From Chungangia koreensis (lineage in GTDB: Bacteria; Bacillota; Bacilli; Bacillales_A; Planococcaceae), in contig NZ_JBHSEC010000019.1 in NCBI RefSeq assembly GCF_042651785.1, positions 496,001-560,000 on the forward strand: a DNA stretch of 64,000 nucleotides, given 5' to 3'. This document shows positions 32,947-42,552 of the stretch, in pieces. Both the position numbers and the translations under genes were made by a program. The notes below the pieces were generated by a model that searched no databases, was not told the origin of the DNA, and worked only from the letters and a program-made list of their open reading frames with translations. Within the stretch, counting starts at the first letter, position 1; each line of letters starts with the position of its first letter.

Positions 32947-34581
32947 GTGGAAATGAATTGGCAGGAAATGCTGTTCGAATTTTTAGGTGGTCTTGGTATT
33001 TTCCTATTTGCAATAAAGTTTATGGGAGACGGACTACAAAAAGCCGCAGGGGATCGTCTTCGTGACATAATCGACCGTTTTACAACAAATCCATTCATGG
33101 GTGTACTTGTCGGGATTTTAGTTACGGTTCTTATTCAGTCCAGCTCAGGGACTACTGTAATCGTAGTTGGTTTAGTAAGTTCTGGCTTCATGACGCTCCG
33201 TCAAGCGATTGGCGTCATCATGGGTGCCAATATAGGAACAACTGTTACAGCTTTTATTATCGGGATTGATGTAGGGGAATATGCTCTACCGATTATGGCT
33301 ATTGGTGCATTTTTAATCTTCTTCTTTAAAAAGAACACCCTCAAGAATTTAGGAGAAGTTATTTTTGGTTTTGGCGGTCTATTTTTAGGGCTGGAATTGA
33401 TGAGTGGTGGTATGAAGCCATTACGTGAGCTACCCGCCTTTATCGATTTAACAGTTTCCATGAGTGAACATGCTACCCTTGGGGTTGTAATTGGAACACT
33501 TTTCACTGTTGTCGTTCAAAGTTCAAGTGCGACTGTCGGGATTTTGCAGGAATTATATTCGACAGGACTTGTCGATTTAAGAGCTGCTCTACCAGTTTTA
33601 TTCGGTGATAATATCGGAACGACCATTACAGCAGTATTGGCTTCAATTGGGGCTTCCATTGCGGCTAAGCGGGCTGCTGCTACACATGTTCTATTCAATG
33701 TGCTTGGTACAGTCGTTTTCTTAGTCATAATAGCTCCATTTACAATGTATATTGAATGGTTGACTGGGGTACTGGGGTTGGAGGAGAAAATGCAGATTGC
33801 TTTTGCTCATGGCTCATTTAATGTACTGAACACAGTCTTACAATTCCCATTAATCGGTGCTTGGGCATGGCTTGTTACAAAACTGATTCCTGGCGAAGAA
33901 GTTACAATTGAATTTAAGCCTAAACACTTGGATCCACATTTCATTGAACAATCTCCATCCATCGCACTTGGACAAGCGAAGGAAGAAATTTTACGTATGG
34001 GTGAATTTAGCGTTACAGGTTTAAAAGAGACATACGAGTATTTAATCACAAGCAATAAGAAACATGCCGAAACTGCTTATCAAGTAGAAGATGCATTAAA
34101 TAATCTTGACCGGAAAATTACGGATTATCTTGTTATGATTCCGGCAAGTAATATTTCTTCTGCAGAATCACAAAGCCATCGTGAACTGATGGATAATGTT
34201 CGTGATATCGAGCGTATTGGTGACCATTTTGAAAACATAATCGAATTGATCGATTATAAAGAGTCGAACCGCTTAAAATTAACGAGCGATGGTATGGACA
34301 ACCTGACTGAAATGTTTACGTTAACAATTGAAACAGTTTCGAAAGCCATTAAGGCGTTGGATGATCAAGACAATGAGCTTGCTCGCGAAGTTGCAGAAAA
34401 GGAAGACTTGCTTGATAAGATGGAACGCAAATTCCGTAAACTTCATATTAATCGTGTAAATGAAGGCATTTGTTCAGGACAAGCAGGAATTGTGTTTGTC
34501 GATATTATCAGCAATTTGGAACGTATTGGTGACCACGCCGTCAATATCGCAGAGTCGGTACTTGGAGAGCGGGTTGACTAA
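32947..34581 (+). CDS. Na/Pi cotransporter family protein with PhoU-like tail
   Basis: The product is about 544 residues from GTG 32947; TTG 32935 and ATG 32953 are also possible because the ribosome site GGGAG is ill-placed. The membrane part holds two Na/Pi repeats with the QSSS motif (LIQSSSGTT and VVQSSSATVG). The cytoplasmic C-terminus (about residues 345-540) has two PhoU-like helical repeats, including DIERIGDHFENI and NLERIGDHAVNI. It probably imports phosphate with sodium. The next gene is 18 bases downstream. Confidence 0.9.
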   Translation: MEMNWQEMLFEFLGGLGIFLFAIKFMGDGLQKAAGDRLRDIIDRFTTNPFMGVLVGILVTVLIQSSSGTTVIVVGLVSSGFMTLRQAIGVIMGANIGTTVTAFIIGIDVGEYALPIMAIGAFLIFFFKKNTLKNLGEVIFGFGGLFLGLELMSGGMKPLRELPAFIDLTVSMSEHATLGVVIGTLFTVVVQSSSATVGILQELYSTGLVDLRAALPVLFGDNIGTTITAVLASIGASIAAKRAAATHVLFNVLGTVVFLVIIAPFTMYIEWLTGVLGLEEKMQIAFAHGSFNVLNTVLQFPLIGAWAWLVTKLIPGEEVTIEFKPKHLDPHFIEQSPSIALGQAKEEILRMGEFSVTGLKETYEYLITSNKKHAETAYQVEDALNNLDRKITDYLVMIPASNISSAESQSHRELMDNVRDIERIGDHFENIIELIDYKESNRLKLTSDGMDNLTEMFTLTIETVSKAIKALDDQDNELAREVAEKEDLLDKMERKFRKLHINRVNEGICSGQAGIVFVDIISNLERIGDHAVNIAESVLGERVD

Positions 34582-34599
34582 TAGTAGGAGGTAATACGG

Positions 34600-35076
34600 G
34601 TGGACGTGTTCGGTTGGATTCTAATTGGATTATGCTTTGTCATTGCGTTTGTCGGATTGGTCTACCCGATCATACCGTCAGCAATCTTCCTCTTCGGTGG
34701 TTTTTTGTTATACGGCGTTTTCTTTACCTTTGATCTACCGTGGTGGTTCTGGGTTGCTGAAGTTATGTTCCTCCTATTGCTCTTCGGAGCGGATATGATG
34801 AGTAATGCATTCGGTGTAAAGAAATTCGGAGGTTCCAAAGCCGGAATATGGGGAAGTACGATTGGGCTCTTGATCGGACCCTTCGTAATCCCGGCTTTTG
34901 GAATTTTGATCGGGCCATTCGCTGGAGCGGTTATCGCAGAATTGCTTATATCAAGGAGCGGATTTAAACAGTCGATCCGAACCGGTATAGGTTCACTGAT
35001 CGGGTTCTTAACATCTGTCGTAACAAAGGGAGCAATACAAGTAGTAATGCTGATTATCTTTTTCTTAGTTGTGTAA
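34600..35076 (+). CDS. yqgC: DUF456 membrane protein (YqgC)
   Basis: The 158-residue protein has four hydrophobic segments and a Gly-rich centre (GGSKAGIWGSTIGLLIGPF), fitting the DUF456 family. Its position before sodA matches yqgC of B. subtilis. Function is unknown. Start GTG 34600 has TAGGAGGT ten bases upstream. It follows the Na/Pi gene closely and may share its transcript. Confidence 0.85.
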   Translation: MDVFGWILIGLCFVIAFVGLVYPIIPSAIFLFGGFLLYGVFFTFDLPWWFWVAEVMFLLLLFGADMMSNAFGVKKFGGSKAGIWGSTIGLLIGPFVIPAFGILIGPFAGAVIAELLISRSGFKQSIRTGIGSLIGFLTSVVTKGAIQVVMLIIFFLVV

Positions 35077-35180
35077 GTTCATATGTGACTTTTGTGTAGG
35101 AGCATTTTAATTGAATGCTCCTATTTTATTTGATACGCTAAATTTGCAAATACATTTATAGTTCTGAGGAGGATGTAACA

Positions 35181-35789
35181 ATGGCTTACGAATTACCACA
35201 ATTACCTTACGCGTACGATGCATTAGAACCACACATCGACAAAGAAACGATGAATATCCATCATACGAAACACCACAACACGTATGTAACAAACTTGAAC
35301 AACGCTGTGTCCGGAAAAGGGGACTTGGAAAACAAATCTGTTGAAGAGTTAATCTCCAATATGGATGCTGTCCCGGAAGATATCCGTACAGCAGTTCGAA
35401 ATAATGGTGGCGGTCACGCGAACCACTCATTCTTCTGGCAAATCCTTTCTCCTAATGGAGGCGGAAATCCTTCTGGTGCTTTAGCTGAAGCAATCAACAG
35501 CAAGTTCGGCAGTTTTGAAGCATTCCAAGAAGAGTTTGCAAAAGCTGCAGCTGGCCGTTTCGGTTCAGGTTGGGCATGGTTAGTAGTCGACAATGGCGAA
35601 TTAGCGATTACTTCTACACCAAACCAAGACTCTCCATTAATGGAAGGTAAAACTCCAGTTCTTGGCCTGGATGTTTGGGAGCATGCTTACTACCTGAACT
35701 ATCAAAACCGCCGTCCAGACTACGTAAAAGCGTTCTGGAACGTGGTAAACTGGGAAGAAGTCGGCAAACGTTACGAATCAGCAAAATAA
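35181..35789 (+). CDS. sodA: Superoxide dismutase (Mn-type)
   Basis: The 202-residue enzyme removes superoxide. The metal ligands appear in MNIHHTKHHNTYV, GGHANHSFFW and the signature DVWEHAYYLNYQ. The residue pattern near GGGGNPSG is typical of manganese enzymes of Bacillales. GAGGAGG precedes ATG 35181. A strong terminator follows. Confidence 0.97.
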   Translation: MAYELPQLPYAYDALEPHIDKETMNIHHTKHHNTYVTNLNNAVSGKGDLENKSVEELISNMDAVPEDIRTAVRNNGGGHANHSFFWQILSPNGGGNPSGALAEAINSKFGSFEAFQEEFAKAAAGRFGSGWAWLVVDNGELAITSTPNQDSPLMEGKTPVLGLDVWEHAYYLNYQNRRPDYVKAFWNVVNWEEVGKRYESAK

Positions 35790-35804
35790 GGAAATCTATG
35801 CAAC

Positions 35805-35846
35805 AAAGCACACGCCTTTTACGTCATAAAGGTGTGTGCTTTTTTC
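35805..35846 (+). terminator. Terminator after sodA
   Basis: AAAGCACACGCCTTT pairs with AAAGGTGTGTGCTTT, followed by TTT. Confidence 0.88.
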
Positions 35847-35884
35847 ATGGAGATGGTATACTACAATTTGTGTAATCTAAGGAG

Positions 35885-38119
35885 GTGGGTAGGCTGAGAA
35901 AGTCAACGAAGAAACGAAAAAGCCTAAAAGCAAAACAAAGACAGCATATCGCATTCCGGATGAATATATTATTCTTCTCGATCTTCATTCTATTCTCGCT
36001 TCTTATATTCCGCTTAGGATACTTACAGATTGTAAAAGGTGAAGACTATGTAAGAGCATTGGAACGGACGGAAGAAATCCCAGTTAACACCAGCGTTCCT
36101 CGAGGAAGAATTTATGATAAATATGGCCGGATTTTAGTGGATAATGAACCGAAAAATGCCATTACATATACGAAAATGCAAGATACGAAGCAGACAGATA
36201 TGCTTGAAATCGCAAAGAAACTTGCAAAGTTAATCGACCTGAAGTCTGATCGTGTTACATTGCGGGATAAGCAGGATTTCTGGATTACGAATAATCGGGA
36301 TGCTGCTTACGAAAAAGTTCCAGAAGATGAACAAAAGGAAATTCAGGCAATTGAGGATTTATCAGAAAAAGAGGTACAACAGGAAATAGATAAACGGGTA
36401 CGCGAACGGATTACTCAAGAAGAACTTGATACTCTAACTGAAACTGATCTTGAAGTGCTAGCTATATACCGTGAGATGCTTTCTGGATACGCCTTAGCTC
36501 CACAAATTATCAAGAGTGATGTAGAGCCTGCCGAATTTGCCCGTGTATCTGAACGATTGGGAGAGCTTCCGGGAGTTAATACTACAACTGACTGGGAACG
36601 GGTCAAAAATGTACCGAAGGGAACAGTAGCAATATTAGGAGGTACAACTACCCCTCAAAAAGGGATACCTGCAGATAAGCTCGATTATTTCCTGGCCCGG
36701 GGATATTCACGTAATGACCGTGTAGGCACAAGCTATTTGGAATTCCAATACGAAGAAGTACTCCAAGGACAAAAAACAGTCGTCAAGAACTTGACCAATA
36801 GTAAAGGGCAAGTTGTGGATACCGTTCCTGTAATTGAAGGGAAACCTGGGAAGGATCTCGTATTGACGATTGATAGTGAATTACAGTTGGAAGTTGAAAA
36901 GATTGTAGAAAAAAACTTATTGGATGCTAAAAAGAAGCCGGGTACTAAATATTTGGATCGTGCATTCATCATCATGATGGATCCGAAAACTGGTGATGTA
37001 CTATCAATGGTAGGAAAGCAATTATACAAAGACGAAGCAGGGAAAACTCAATTTTTAGATTACTCTTATGGAAGTTTTACAACCGCGTACGAAGCGGGTT
37101 CTGTTGTAAAACCTGCCACGATTTTAACGGCTTATCAAAATGATATTATAGAACCTGGAACAACACTAATTGACGAACCGATTAAATTGGCGGGTACGAA
37201 TGGAACGAAGAGTTCTGTATTTAACCGGAGTGGCCGGATTCCTGTAAACGATTTATACGCAATTGAGCGGTCCTCAAACGTTTATATGTTCAAGATCGCC
37301 CTGTTATCAGCCGGTTTGCAATATACTCCGAATATGCCATTACGGGTGATGCCGGAGAAGCTTAACTTATTTAGAAGCGGCTTTTCACAGTTTGGTTTAG
37401 GGGTGAACACAGGAATAGACTTACCAAATGAAGTAACAGGTGTCCAAAGTGATTTAAAAGATGGTGGTAATCTGCTTGACTATACCATTGGCCAGTTTGA
37501 CACATATACTCCGCTTCAATTAGCTCAGTATGTTTCAACTATTGCAAATGGTGGATATCGGATTCAGCCTCATATTGTAAAAGAGATCAGGGAACCTTCA
37601 GAAGATGGAGTTTCCATGGGACCAGTTATTCAAGAAATAGGTCCAGTCATTTTAAATAGGGTCAATAATTCTGATAATGAAATTAACCGGATTAAAGAAG
37701 GGATGAAACGGGTCTATTATGGAGACCGTGGTTCTGCCCGATCTTGGTTCAAGGACACGGATTATGTCGCAGCAGGTAAGACGGGAACAGCCCAGTCATT
37801 CGCTTATGATGAAAAGGAAAAAAAGGTTCATGAAACGTTGAATGTATCTCATATCGGATTTGCGCCATTTGATAATCCGGAAGTGGCCTATGCGATCGTT
37901 GTTCCATATGTAACGACAGATGATGATCATACTACGTATGTAAACAATATGATTGCCCGCCAAGCACTTGATAAGTATTTTGAACTAAAAGAAAAGAACA
38001 TGAAAAATGGATTAATGGAAGAAGCTGTTCCACAACCCATCAAACCTTCCATTACGGATGTACGAATTCAAGAGACAGAAGAAGAAGAGGAAACTATTAC
38101 GACAAATCCAGAAAACTAA
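35885..38119 (+). CDS. pbpA: Class B penicillin-binding protein (PBP2A type)
   Basis: The product is up to 744 residues. It has a basic N-terminus, one membrane helix (about residues 25-48), a dimerisation domain (PRGRIYDKYGRILVDN) and a transpeptidase domain with SVVK (S406), SSN and KTGT (K632). It cross-links peptidoglycan during elongation. The start is uncertain. GTG 35885 lies inside the very good ribosome site AAGGAGGTG, whereas the in-frame CTG at 35894 is ideally spaced from it; no ATG or TTG is suitably placed. It follows sodA, as in B. subtilis. Confidence 0.93.
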   Translation: MGRLRKSTKKRKSLKAKQRQHIAFRMNILFFSIFILFSLLIFRLGYLQIVKGEDYVRALERTEEIPVNTSVPRGRIYDKYGRILVDNEPKNAITYTKMQDTKQTDMLEIAKKLAKLIDLKSDRVTLRDKQDFWITNNRDAAYEKVPEDEQKEIQAIEDLSEKEVQQEIDKRVRERITQEELDTLTETDLEVLAIYREMLSGYALAPQIIKSDVEPAEFARVSERLGELPGVNTTTDWERVKNVPKGTVAILGGTTTPQKGIPADKLDYFLARGYSRNDRVGTSYLEFQYEEVLQGQKTVVKNLTNSKGQVVDTVPVIEGKPGKDLVLTIDSELQLEVEKIVEKNLLDAKKKPGTKYLDRAFIIMMDPKTGDVLSMVGKQLYKDEAGKTQFLDYSYGSFTTAYEAGSVVKPATILTAYQNDIIEPGTTLIDEPIKLAGTNGTKSSVFNRSGRIPVNDLYAIERSSNVYMFKIALLSAGLQYTPNMPLRVMPEKLNLFRSGFSQFGLGVNTGIDLPNEVTGVQSDLKDGGNLLDYTIGQFDTYTPLQLAQYVSTIANGGYRIQPHIVKEIREPSEDGVSMGPVIQEIGPVILNRVNNSDNEINRIKEGMKRVYYGDRGSARSWFKDTDYVAAGKTGTAQSFAYDEKEKKVHETLNVSHIGFAPFDNPEVAYAIVVPYVTTDDDHTTYVNNMIARQALDKYFELKEKNMKNGLMEEAVPQPIKPSITDVRIQETEEEEETITTNPEN

Positions 38120-38121
38120 TG

Positions 38122-38152
38122 AAGAACCTGCCATTTGCAGGTTCTTTTTTTA
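38122..38152 (+). terminator. Terminator after pbpA
   Basis: AGAACCTGC pairs with GCAGGTTCT around five bases, followed by seven T. Confidence 0.9.
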
Positions 38153-38217
38153 TCTTTAAAAAAGGTAATGGATGGAGAGTAGATTTATAAATAAGACTTT
38201 ACAAACGTGACCCATGG

Positions 38218-38245
38218 TTTACAAACCCTTAACATTCCCTTTATA
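38218..38245 (+). promoter_or_regulatory. PhoP box upstream of pstS
   Basis: TTTACA, TTAACA and TTTATA start at 38218, 38229 and 38240 with exact 5-base spacers, the direct-repeat pattern bound by PhoP. A further TTTACA lies at 38198 and a weak TCAATA at 38251. A -10-like TATAGT sits at 38266-38271. Phosphate starvation induction of pst is expected. Confidence 0.85.
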
Positions 38246-38315
38246 CACCCTCAATATAAACACTTTATAGTAAGGATTGTAGTAAAAATCACACTCTATC
38301 AGGGGGTAAAACAGA

Positions 38316-39275
38316 ATGAAATTGTTCAAGGGATTTTTAATGACATCTGTACTTGGCGGTGCACTTCTTCTTGGTGCATGCGGTAGTGACGGAGCAGCAA
38401 CTGATGGCGATAAAAACAACGGAGATGGCGGTAAGGATGCTGCACAACTTTCCGGTCAAGTAAATGGTGATGGATCTTCTACTGTAGCTCCAATCATGGA
38501 AGCAGTAGTTGAAGAATACGCAGGTGAACAACCGGATGTAAAAGTTTCCGTTGGGGTTTCCGGTACAGGTGGAGGATTTGAGAAGTTCATCGCTGGAGAA
38601 ACTGATTTCTCAAATGCATCTCGCCCGATTAAAGACGAAGAAGCTCAAAAGTTGGCTGATGCAGGAATTGAATATACTGAGTTGCAAGTTGCCTACGATG
38701 GTCTGACAGTGGTTGTAAATCCTGAGAACGACTGGGCTGCAGAATTGACTGTAGATCAATTGAAAAAAATCTGGGTCGAAGATGGCACTACAAAGAAATG
38801 GTCTGACATCGATCCGTCTTGGCCTGATGAGGAAATCGTTTTCTATTCCCCAGGTACTGATTCTGGAACGTATGACTATTTCGATGAAGTCATTCTTGAT
38901 GGTGAAGACCTTGTGAAAAACGCTACTCTTTCTGAAGATGACAACATGCTTGTACAAGGTGTAGCTGGTGATAAAAACGCAATCGGATTCTTCGGTTATG
39001 CATACTACCTTGAAAACCAAGATAGTTTACAAGCTGTAACAATCGATGGAGTAGAACCGAATAATGAAACAATTGAATCCGGTGAATATACTCCACTTTC
39101 CCGTCCTTTGTTCGTCTATGTAAGCAACAAAGCTTATGCTGAAGATGAAGCCGTTAAAAACTTCATCGATTACTCAATCGATGTTGCGGGAGATATGGCT
39201 GAAGCAGTAGGTTATGTTCGATTGCCTGACGAAGAGTACGATAAAGCACGTGAAGCATTATCTTCAATTAAATAA
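38316..39275 (+). CDS. pstS: Phosphate ABC transporter substrate-binding lipoprotein
   Basis: The 319-residue lipoprotein has a signal peptide ending in the lipobox LLLGAC (Cys about residue 22), a Gly/Asp/Lys-rich linker, and the phosphate-binding fold with GDGSSTVAPIMEAV, SGTGGGFEKF and SPGTDSGTYDYFDE. It captures phosphate outside the membrane for PstCAB. The preceding PhoP box agrees. The ribosome site is AGGGGG. Confidence 0.96.
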   Translation: MKLFKGFLMTSVLGGALLLGACGSDGAATDGDKNNGDGGKDAAQLSGQVNGDGSSTVAPIMEAVVEEYAGEQPDVKVSVGVSGTGGGFEKFIAGETDFSNASRPIKDEEAQKLADAGIEYTELQVAYDGLTVVVNPENDWAAELTVDQLKKIWVEDGTTKKWSDIDPSWPDEEIVFYSPGTDSGTYDYFDEVILDGEDLVKNATLSEDDNMLVQGVAGDKNAIGFFGYAYYLENQDSLQAVTIDGVEPNNETIESGEYTPLSRPLFVYVSNKAYAEDEAVKNFIDYSIDVAGDMAEAVGYVRLPDEEYDKAREALSSIK

Positions 39276-39349
39276 TACGGTTGAGATGATTGTGATGGGG
39301 AGAGTATTTCTTCCCGTCATTTCATCCGTTTTTGAAAGGAGTACTAAGG

Positions 39350-40297
39350 ATGGCCATTAATCAAAACTCTCAGAGACCTTCTGTTCAAGATCTGATAGCT
39401 GATGCGAAAAGTAAAAGAAAAATAAAAAACGGTGAAAAGTTGGTCCCAGTCATCTTGTTATTAGTAACATTAGTGTCAATCCTAACAACGGTTGGAATTG
39501 TTTTAACTCTTATCTTTGAAACAGGCATATTCTTTTCTGAAGTACCCATCAAGGAATATTTGTTCGGAACCGAATGGTATCCTTTCTCGGGTAAAGAACC
39601 TCAGTTTGGAGTTTTACCTTTAATCGCAGGTACATTGAAAGTCACATTCATTGCTGTCCTTTTTGCAGTACCACTTGGTTTAGCGGCTGCTATTTACTTG
39701 AGTGAGTATGCGAATGACAAAACAAAACGCGTGTTAAAACCCGTATTAGAAGTTTTGGCAGGAGTCCCGACAATCGTCTATGGTTTCTTCGCTTTGACAT
39801 TTGTTACTCCATTACTTCAACAAATTATCCCTTCGCTTAAAATCTTCAATGCACTTAGTGCAGGTCTTGTTGTAGGGATTATGATCCTGCCAATGATTGT
39901 TTCATTGTCAGAAGATGCTCTTTCCGCTGTACCAGAGTCGTTACGGGAAGGTGCTTATGCGTTAGGGGCAACAAAATTCGAAACATCAATTAAAATTGTT
40001 CTTCCAGCAGCTATTTCAGGTGTCGTCGCTTCGATAGTTTTAGCATCCTCCCGTGCTATTGGTGAGACAATGATCGTATCTTTGGCCGCTGGTTCGACAC
40101 CGACGTGGGATATGAATATTACGGGATCAATACAGACCATGACTTCCTACATCGTTCAAGTGTCATCTGGAGATGCCGGTTATGGAACGACCATTTACTA
40201 TTCTATTTATGCAGTCGGTTTTACATTGTTCCTGTTCACACTCTTGATGAACTTTATCGCAGCAAGAATTTCAAAAAGGTTCAGGGAGGAGTATTAA
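39350..40297 (+). CDS. pstC: Phosphate ABC transporter permease PstC
   Basis: The 315-residue membrane protein has six helices and the permease loop EALSAVPESLREGAYALGATK-like segment (around residues 185-205). ATG 39350 follows GAAAGGAG; an upstream TTG at 39332 overlaps that site and is rejected. It is paired with pstA one base downstream of its stop. Confidence 0.95.
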   Translation: MAINQNSQRPSVQDLIADAKSKRKIKNGEKLVPVILLLVTLVSILTTVGIVLTLIFETGIFFSEVPIKEYLFGTEWYPFSGKEPQFGVLPLIAGTLKVTFIAVLFAVPLGLAAAIYLSEYANDKTKRVLKPVLEVLAGVPTIVYGFFALTFVTPLLQQIIPSLKIFNALSAGLVVGIMILPMIVSLSEDALSAVPESLREGAYALGATKFETSIKIVLPAAISGVVASIVLASSRAIGETMIVSLAAGSTPTWDMNITGSIQTMTSYIVQVSSGDAGYGTTIYYSIYAVGFTLFLFTLLMNFIAARISKRFREEY

Positions 40298-40298
40298 G

Positions 40299-41177
40299 AT
40301 GGCCAATATCCCATTACGAACAACACCGAAACGGATTCAGACCCGAATCTTTATAAATAATTTCATTAAATTTTTATTTTTATCATCCGTTTTATTTGCT
40401 TGTGTATTATTAGGGGTTCTATTTTTCCGAATCATTTCAGAAGGGGCTGGATATTTATCTGCTGACTTCTTTCAAAATTTCGGTTCTCGATTCCCTGAAA
40501 AAGCAGGGGTTAAGGCGGCACTAATTGGATCAATCTACTTGATGCTTATAGTCGCACCTGTTTCTATGTTCATTGGAATTTGTTCTGCCATCTATTTGGA
40601 AGAATATGCAACTAAAAATAAATTCACCGACTTTTTACGTATGAACATTAGTAACTTAGCCGGGGTACCTTCAGTCGTTTTCGGTCTCTTGGGTTTGACA
40701 ATCTTTGTACGGGCGTTGGCCATGGGGAATAGTCTCCTTGCAGCTGGACTTACAATGAGTCTACTGATCTTACCGGTCATCATTGTCTCCTCCCAAGAAG
40801 CGATCCGTTCAGTACCGAAAGAAATTCGTGAAGCTTCCTATGGAATGGGTGCAACGAAATGGCAGACAATTTACAGAGTTGTCCTTCCTTATGCTATCCC
40901 GGCAATCTTGACAGGTAGCATTTTGGCTCTTTCCCGTGCGGTGGGGGAAACAGCGCCGTTAGTTGTTTTGGGTATTCCGGTGATCGTGCAGTTTCTTCCT
41001 GATGGATTACTCAGCCAGTTCACTGCACTGCCTATGCAAATTTACGATTGGGCAAAACGGCCTCAAGAAGCGTTCATGTACGTTGCTTCAGCGGGAATTA
41101 TTGTCTTGCTCGCTTTGTTAATCATCATGAACTCAATCGCGATCTTCTTGCGGAATAAGTATTCGAAAAGGGTATAG
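40299..41177 (+). CDS. pstA: Phosphate ABC transporter permease PstA
   Basis: The 292-residue membrane protein has six helices and the EAA-type loop SVPKEIREASYGMGATKWQT. It forms the phosphate channel with PstC. It starts two bases after the pstC stop, with AGGGAGGAG as ribosome site. Confidence 0.95.
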   Translation: MANIPLRTTPKRIQTRIFINNFIKFLFLSSVLFACVLLGVLFFRIISEGAGYLSADFFQNFGSRFPEKAGVKAALIGSIYLMLIVAPVSMFIGICSAIYLEEYATKNKFTDFLRMNISNLAGVPSVVFGLLGLTIFVRALAMGNSLLAAGLTMSLLILPVIIVSSQEAIRSVPKEIREASYGMGATKWQTIYRVVLPYAIPAILTGSILALSRAVGETAPLVVLGIPVIVQFLPDGLLSQFTALPMQIYDWAKRPQEAFMYVASAGIIVLLALLIIMNSIAIFLRNKYSKRV

Positions 41178-41188
41178 GGGGTATACAA

Positions 41189-42022
41189 ATGGTACAGGTA
41201 TTGGAAAGAAAACCTGAATTGATAATTGTGAGGGATCTTATGCCACATCAAGAAAATAATATTGAAAAGTCTACGGTTTATGAGACGAATAAATTGAATC
41301 TTTGGTATGGCACTCACCATGCCTTGAAAAATATCGATTTAACGTTCAAAGAACAAGAGGTAACAGCAATTATCGGTCCTTCTGGATGCGGTAAATCCAC
41401 ATACATTAAAACATTGAACCGAATGGTTGAATTGGTGCCTGGTGTAAAAACATCCGGAGAAATCAATTACCGTGGTCGAAATATCTTAAGTAAATCTTAT
41501 GCACCGGAAGAATTGAGAACGAAGGTCGGGATGGTCTTCCAGAAGCCAAATCCGTTCCCTAAATCCATTTACGAAAATATCGCTTACGGTCCAAAAATTC
41601 ATGGCATTCGTAACAAAGGGATTTTGGATGAAATTGTTGAACGCAGCTTACGTCAAGCGGCAGTGTGGGATGAAGTAAAAGACCGTCTCCATAAAAATGC
41701 ATATGGGCTTTCCGGTGGACAACAACAACGGATTTGTATCGCCCGAAGTTTGGCAATTGATCCGGATGTATTGTTGATGGACGAACCAACATCAGCTCTT
41801 GACCCGATTTCAACGATGAAAATTGAGGAATTGGTTGCTGAATTGAAAAAAGACGTTTCCATCATCATTGTTACGCACAACATGCAGCAAGCAGCACGTA
41901 TCTCTGAAAAAACGGCATTCTTCTTAAATGGGGAAGTGGTAGAATTCGATGATACAAATGTTGTATTCTCTAAACCAGCTGATCAGCGTACAGAAGACTA
42001 CGTAAACGGAAGATTCGGTTAA
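41189..42022 (+). CDS. pstB: Phosphate ABC transporter ATP-binding protein PstB
   Basis: The 277-residue ATPase has Walker A GPSGCGKST, signature LSGGQQQRI, Walker B LLMDEPTSALD and H-loop VTHNM. ATG 41189 has AGGGGG well placed; an internal ATG at 41240 would give a length closer to typical PstB and cannot be excluded. No phoU gene follows; a terminator closes the operon. The PhoU-like domain of the Na/Pi symporter at 33 kb is the only PhoU fold in the window. Confidence 0.95.
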   Translation: MVQVLERKPELIIVRDLMPHQENNIEKSTVYETNKLNLWYGTHHALKNIDLTFKEQEVTAIIGPSGCGKSTYIKTLNRMVELVPGVKTSGEINYRGRNILSKSYAPEELRTKVGMVFQKPNPFPKSIYENIAYGPKIHGIRNKGILDEIVERSLRQAAVWDEVKDRLHKNAYGLSGGQQQRICIARSLAIDPDVLLMDEPTSALDPISTMKIEELVAELKKDVSIIIVTHNMQQAARISEKTAFFLNGEVVEFDDTNVVFSKPADQRTEDYVNGRFG

Positions 42023-42036
42023 GATTAACAGATGTA

Positions 42037-42075
42037 AAAGGGCTTACCCGTGGTAAAACGGGTGAGCCCTTATTT
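42037..42075. terminator. Terminator after pstB, probably bidirectional
   Basis: AAGGGCTTACCCGT pairs with ACGGGTGAGCCCTT (one mismatch). T-rich sequence follows; the opposite strand reads A-rich, so it may also serve the minus-strand gene ending at 42079. Confidence 0.8.
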
Positions 42076-42078
42076 CAT

Positions 42079-42552
42079 TTATTTAGTTATTGCTTCAGCA
42101 ATTTCTGAAAGTGTCATTTTAGGTGTAATGGTGTATTGGCCAACCTGGATTTTTGACGATAAATCATGGTCTTCTAAATAGTTGATAAAATCTCGTTCAT
42201 TTGAAAGGATTTTAGCCTTCTTTAAATTCTGGCTGATCGTGACTGGGTTTGCTCCCTTTTCGATGATAAGAAGGAAATTCCCGGCCGGGGTTTCCTCCTT
42301 TTTTGATGATGTCTTTTCCAAAGATTTTTCCGACTGTGCTTGATTTAAACTAAGTTGTACTGCTGCAAGTTCTTCTTTAGCCGTCTTCAGTTCAGCTCTT
42401 AACTCTTTCAACTCATCTTTGCTAACAAGTTCATACCCCGGTTTTGACGAAGAGGAGGTACCTGATGCTCCATTTGTATTCTGCCCATAAACGAAAACGA
42501 ACGCACCTGATAAGAAGATACCGATTCCTAAAGCTCTGATCATCTTTTTCAT
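42079..42552 (-). CDS. Exported protein with MltG N-terminal (LysM-like) subdomain only
   Basis: The 157-residue product has a signal or anchor helix (residues 5-22), a coiled-coil stretch (about 40-75, with ELKELRAELKTAKEELAAVQ), a Ser/Lys linker, and a final module GANPVTISQNLKKAKILSN..DFINYLEDHDLSSKIQVGQYTI. This resembles the LysM-like part of the endolytic transglycosylase MltG, without its catalytic domain. It may bind peptidoglycan; that is inference. It overlaps the preceding gene by four bases (ATGA). Confidence 0.75.
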   Translation of the reverse strand: MKKMIRALGIGIFLSGAFVFVYGQNTNGASGTSSSSKPGYELVSKDELKELRAELKTAKEELAAVQLSLNQAQSEKSLEKTSSKKEETPAGNFLLIIEKGANPVTISQNLKKAKILSNERDFINYLEDHDLSSKIQVGQYTITPKMTLSEIAEAITK

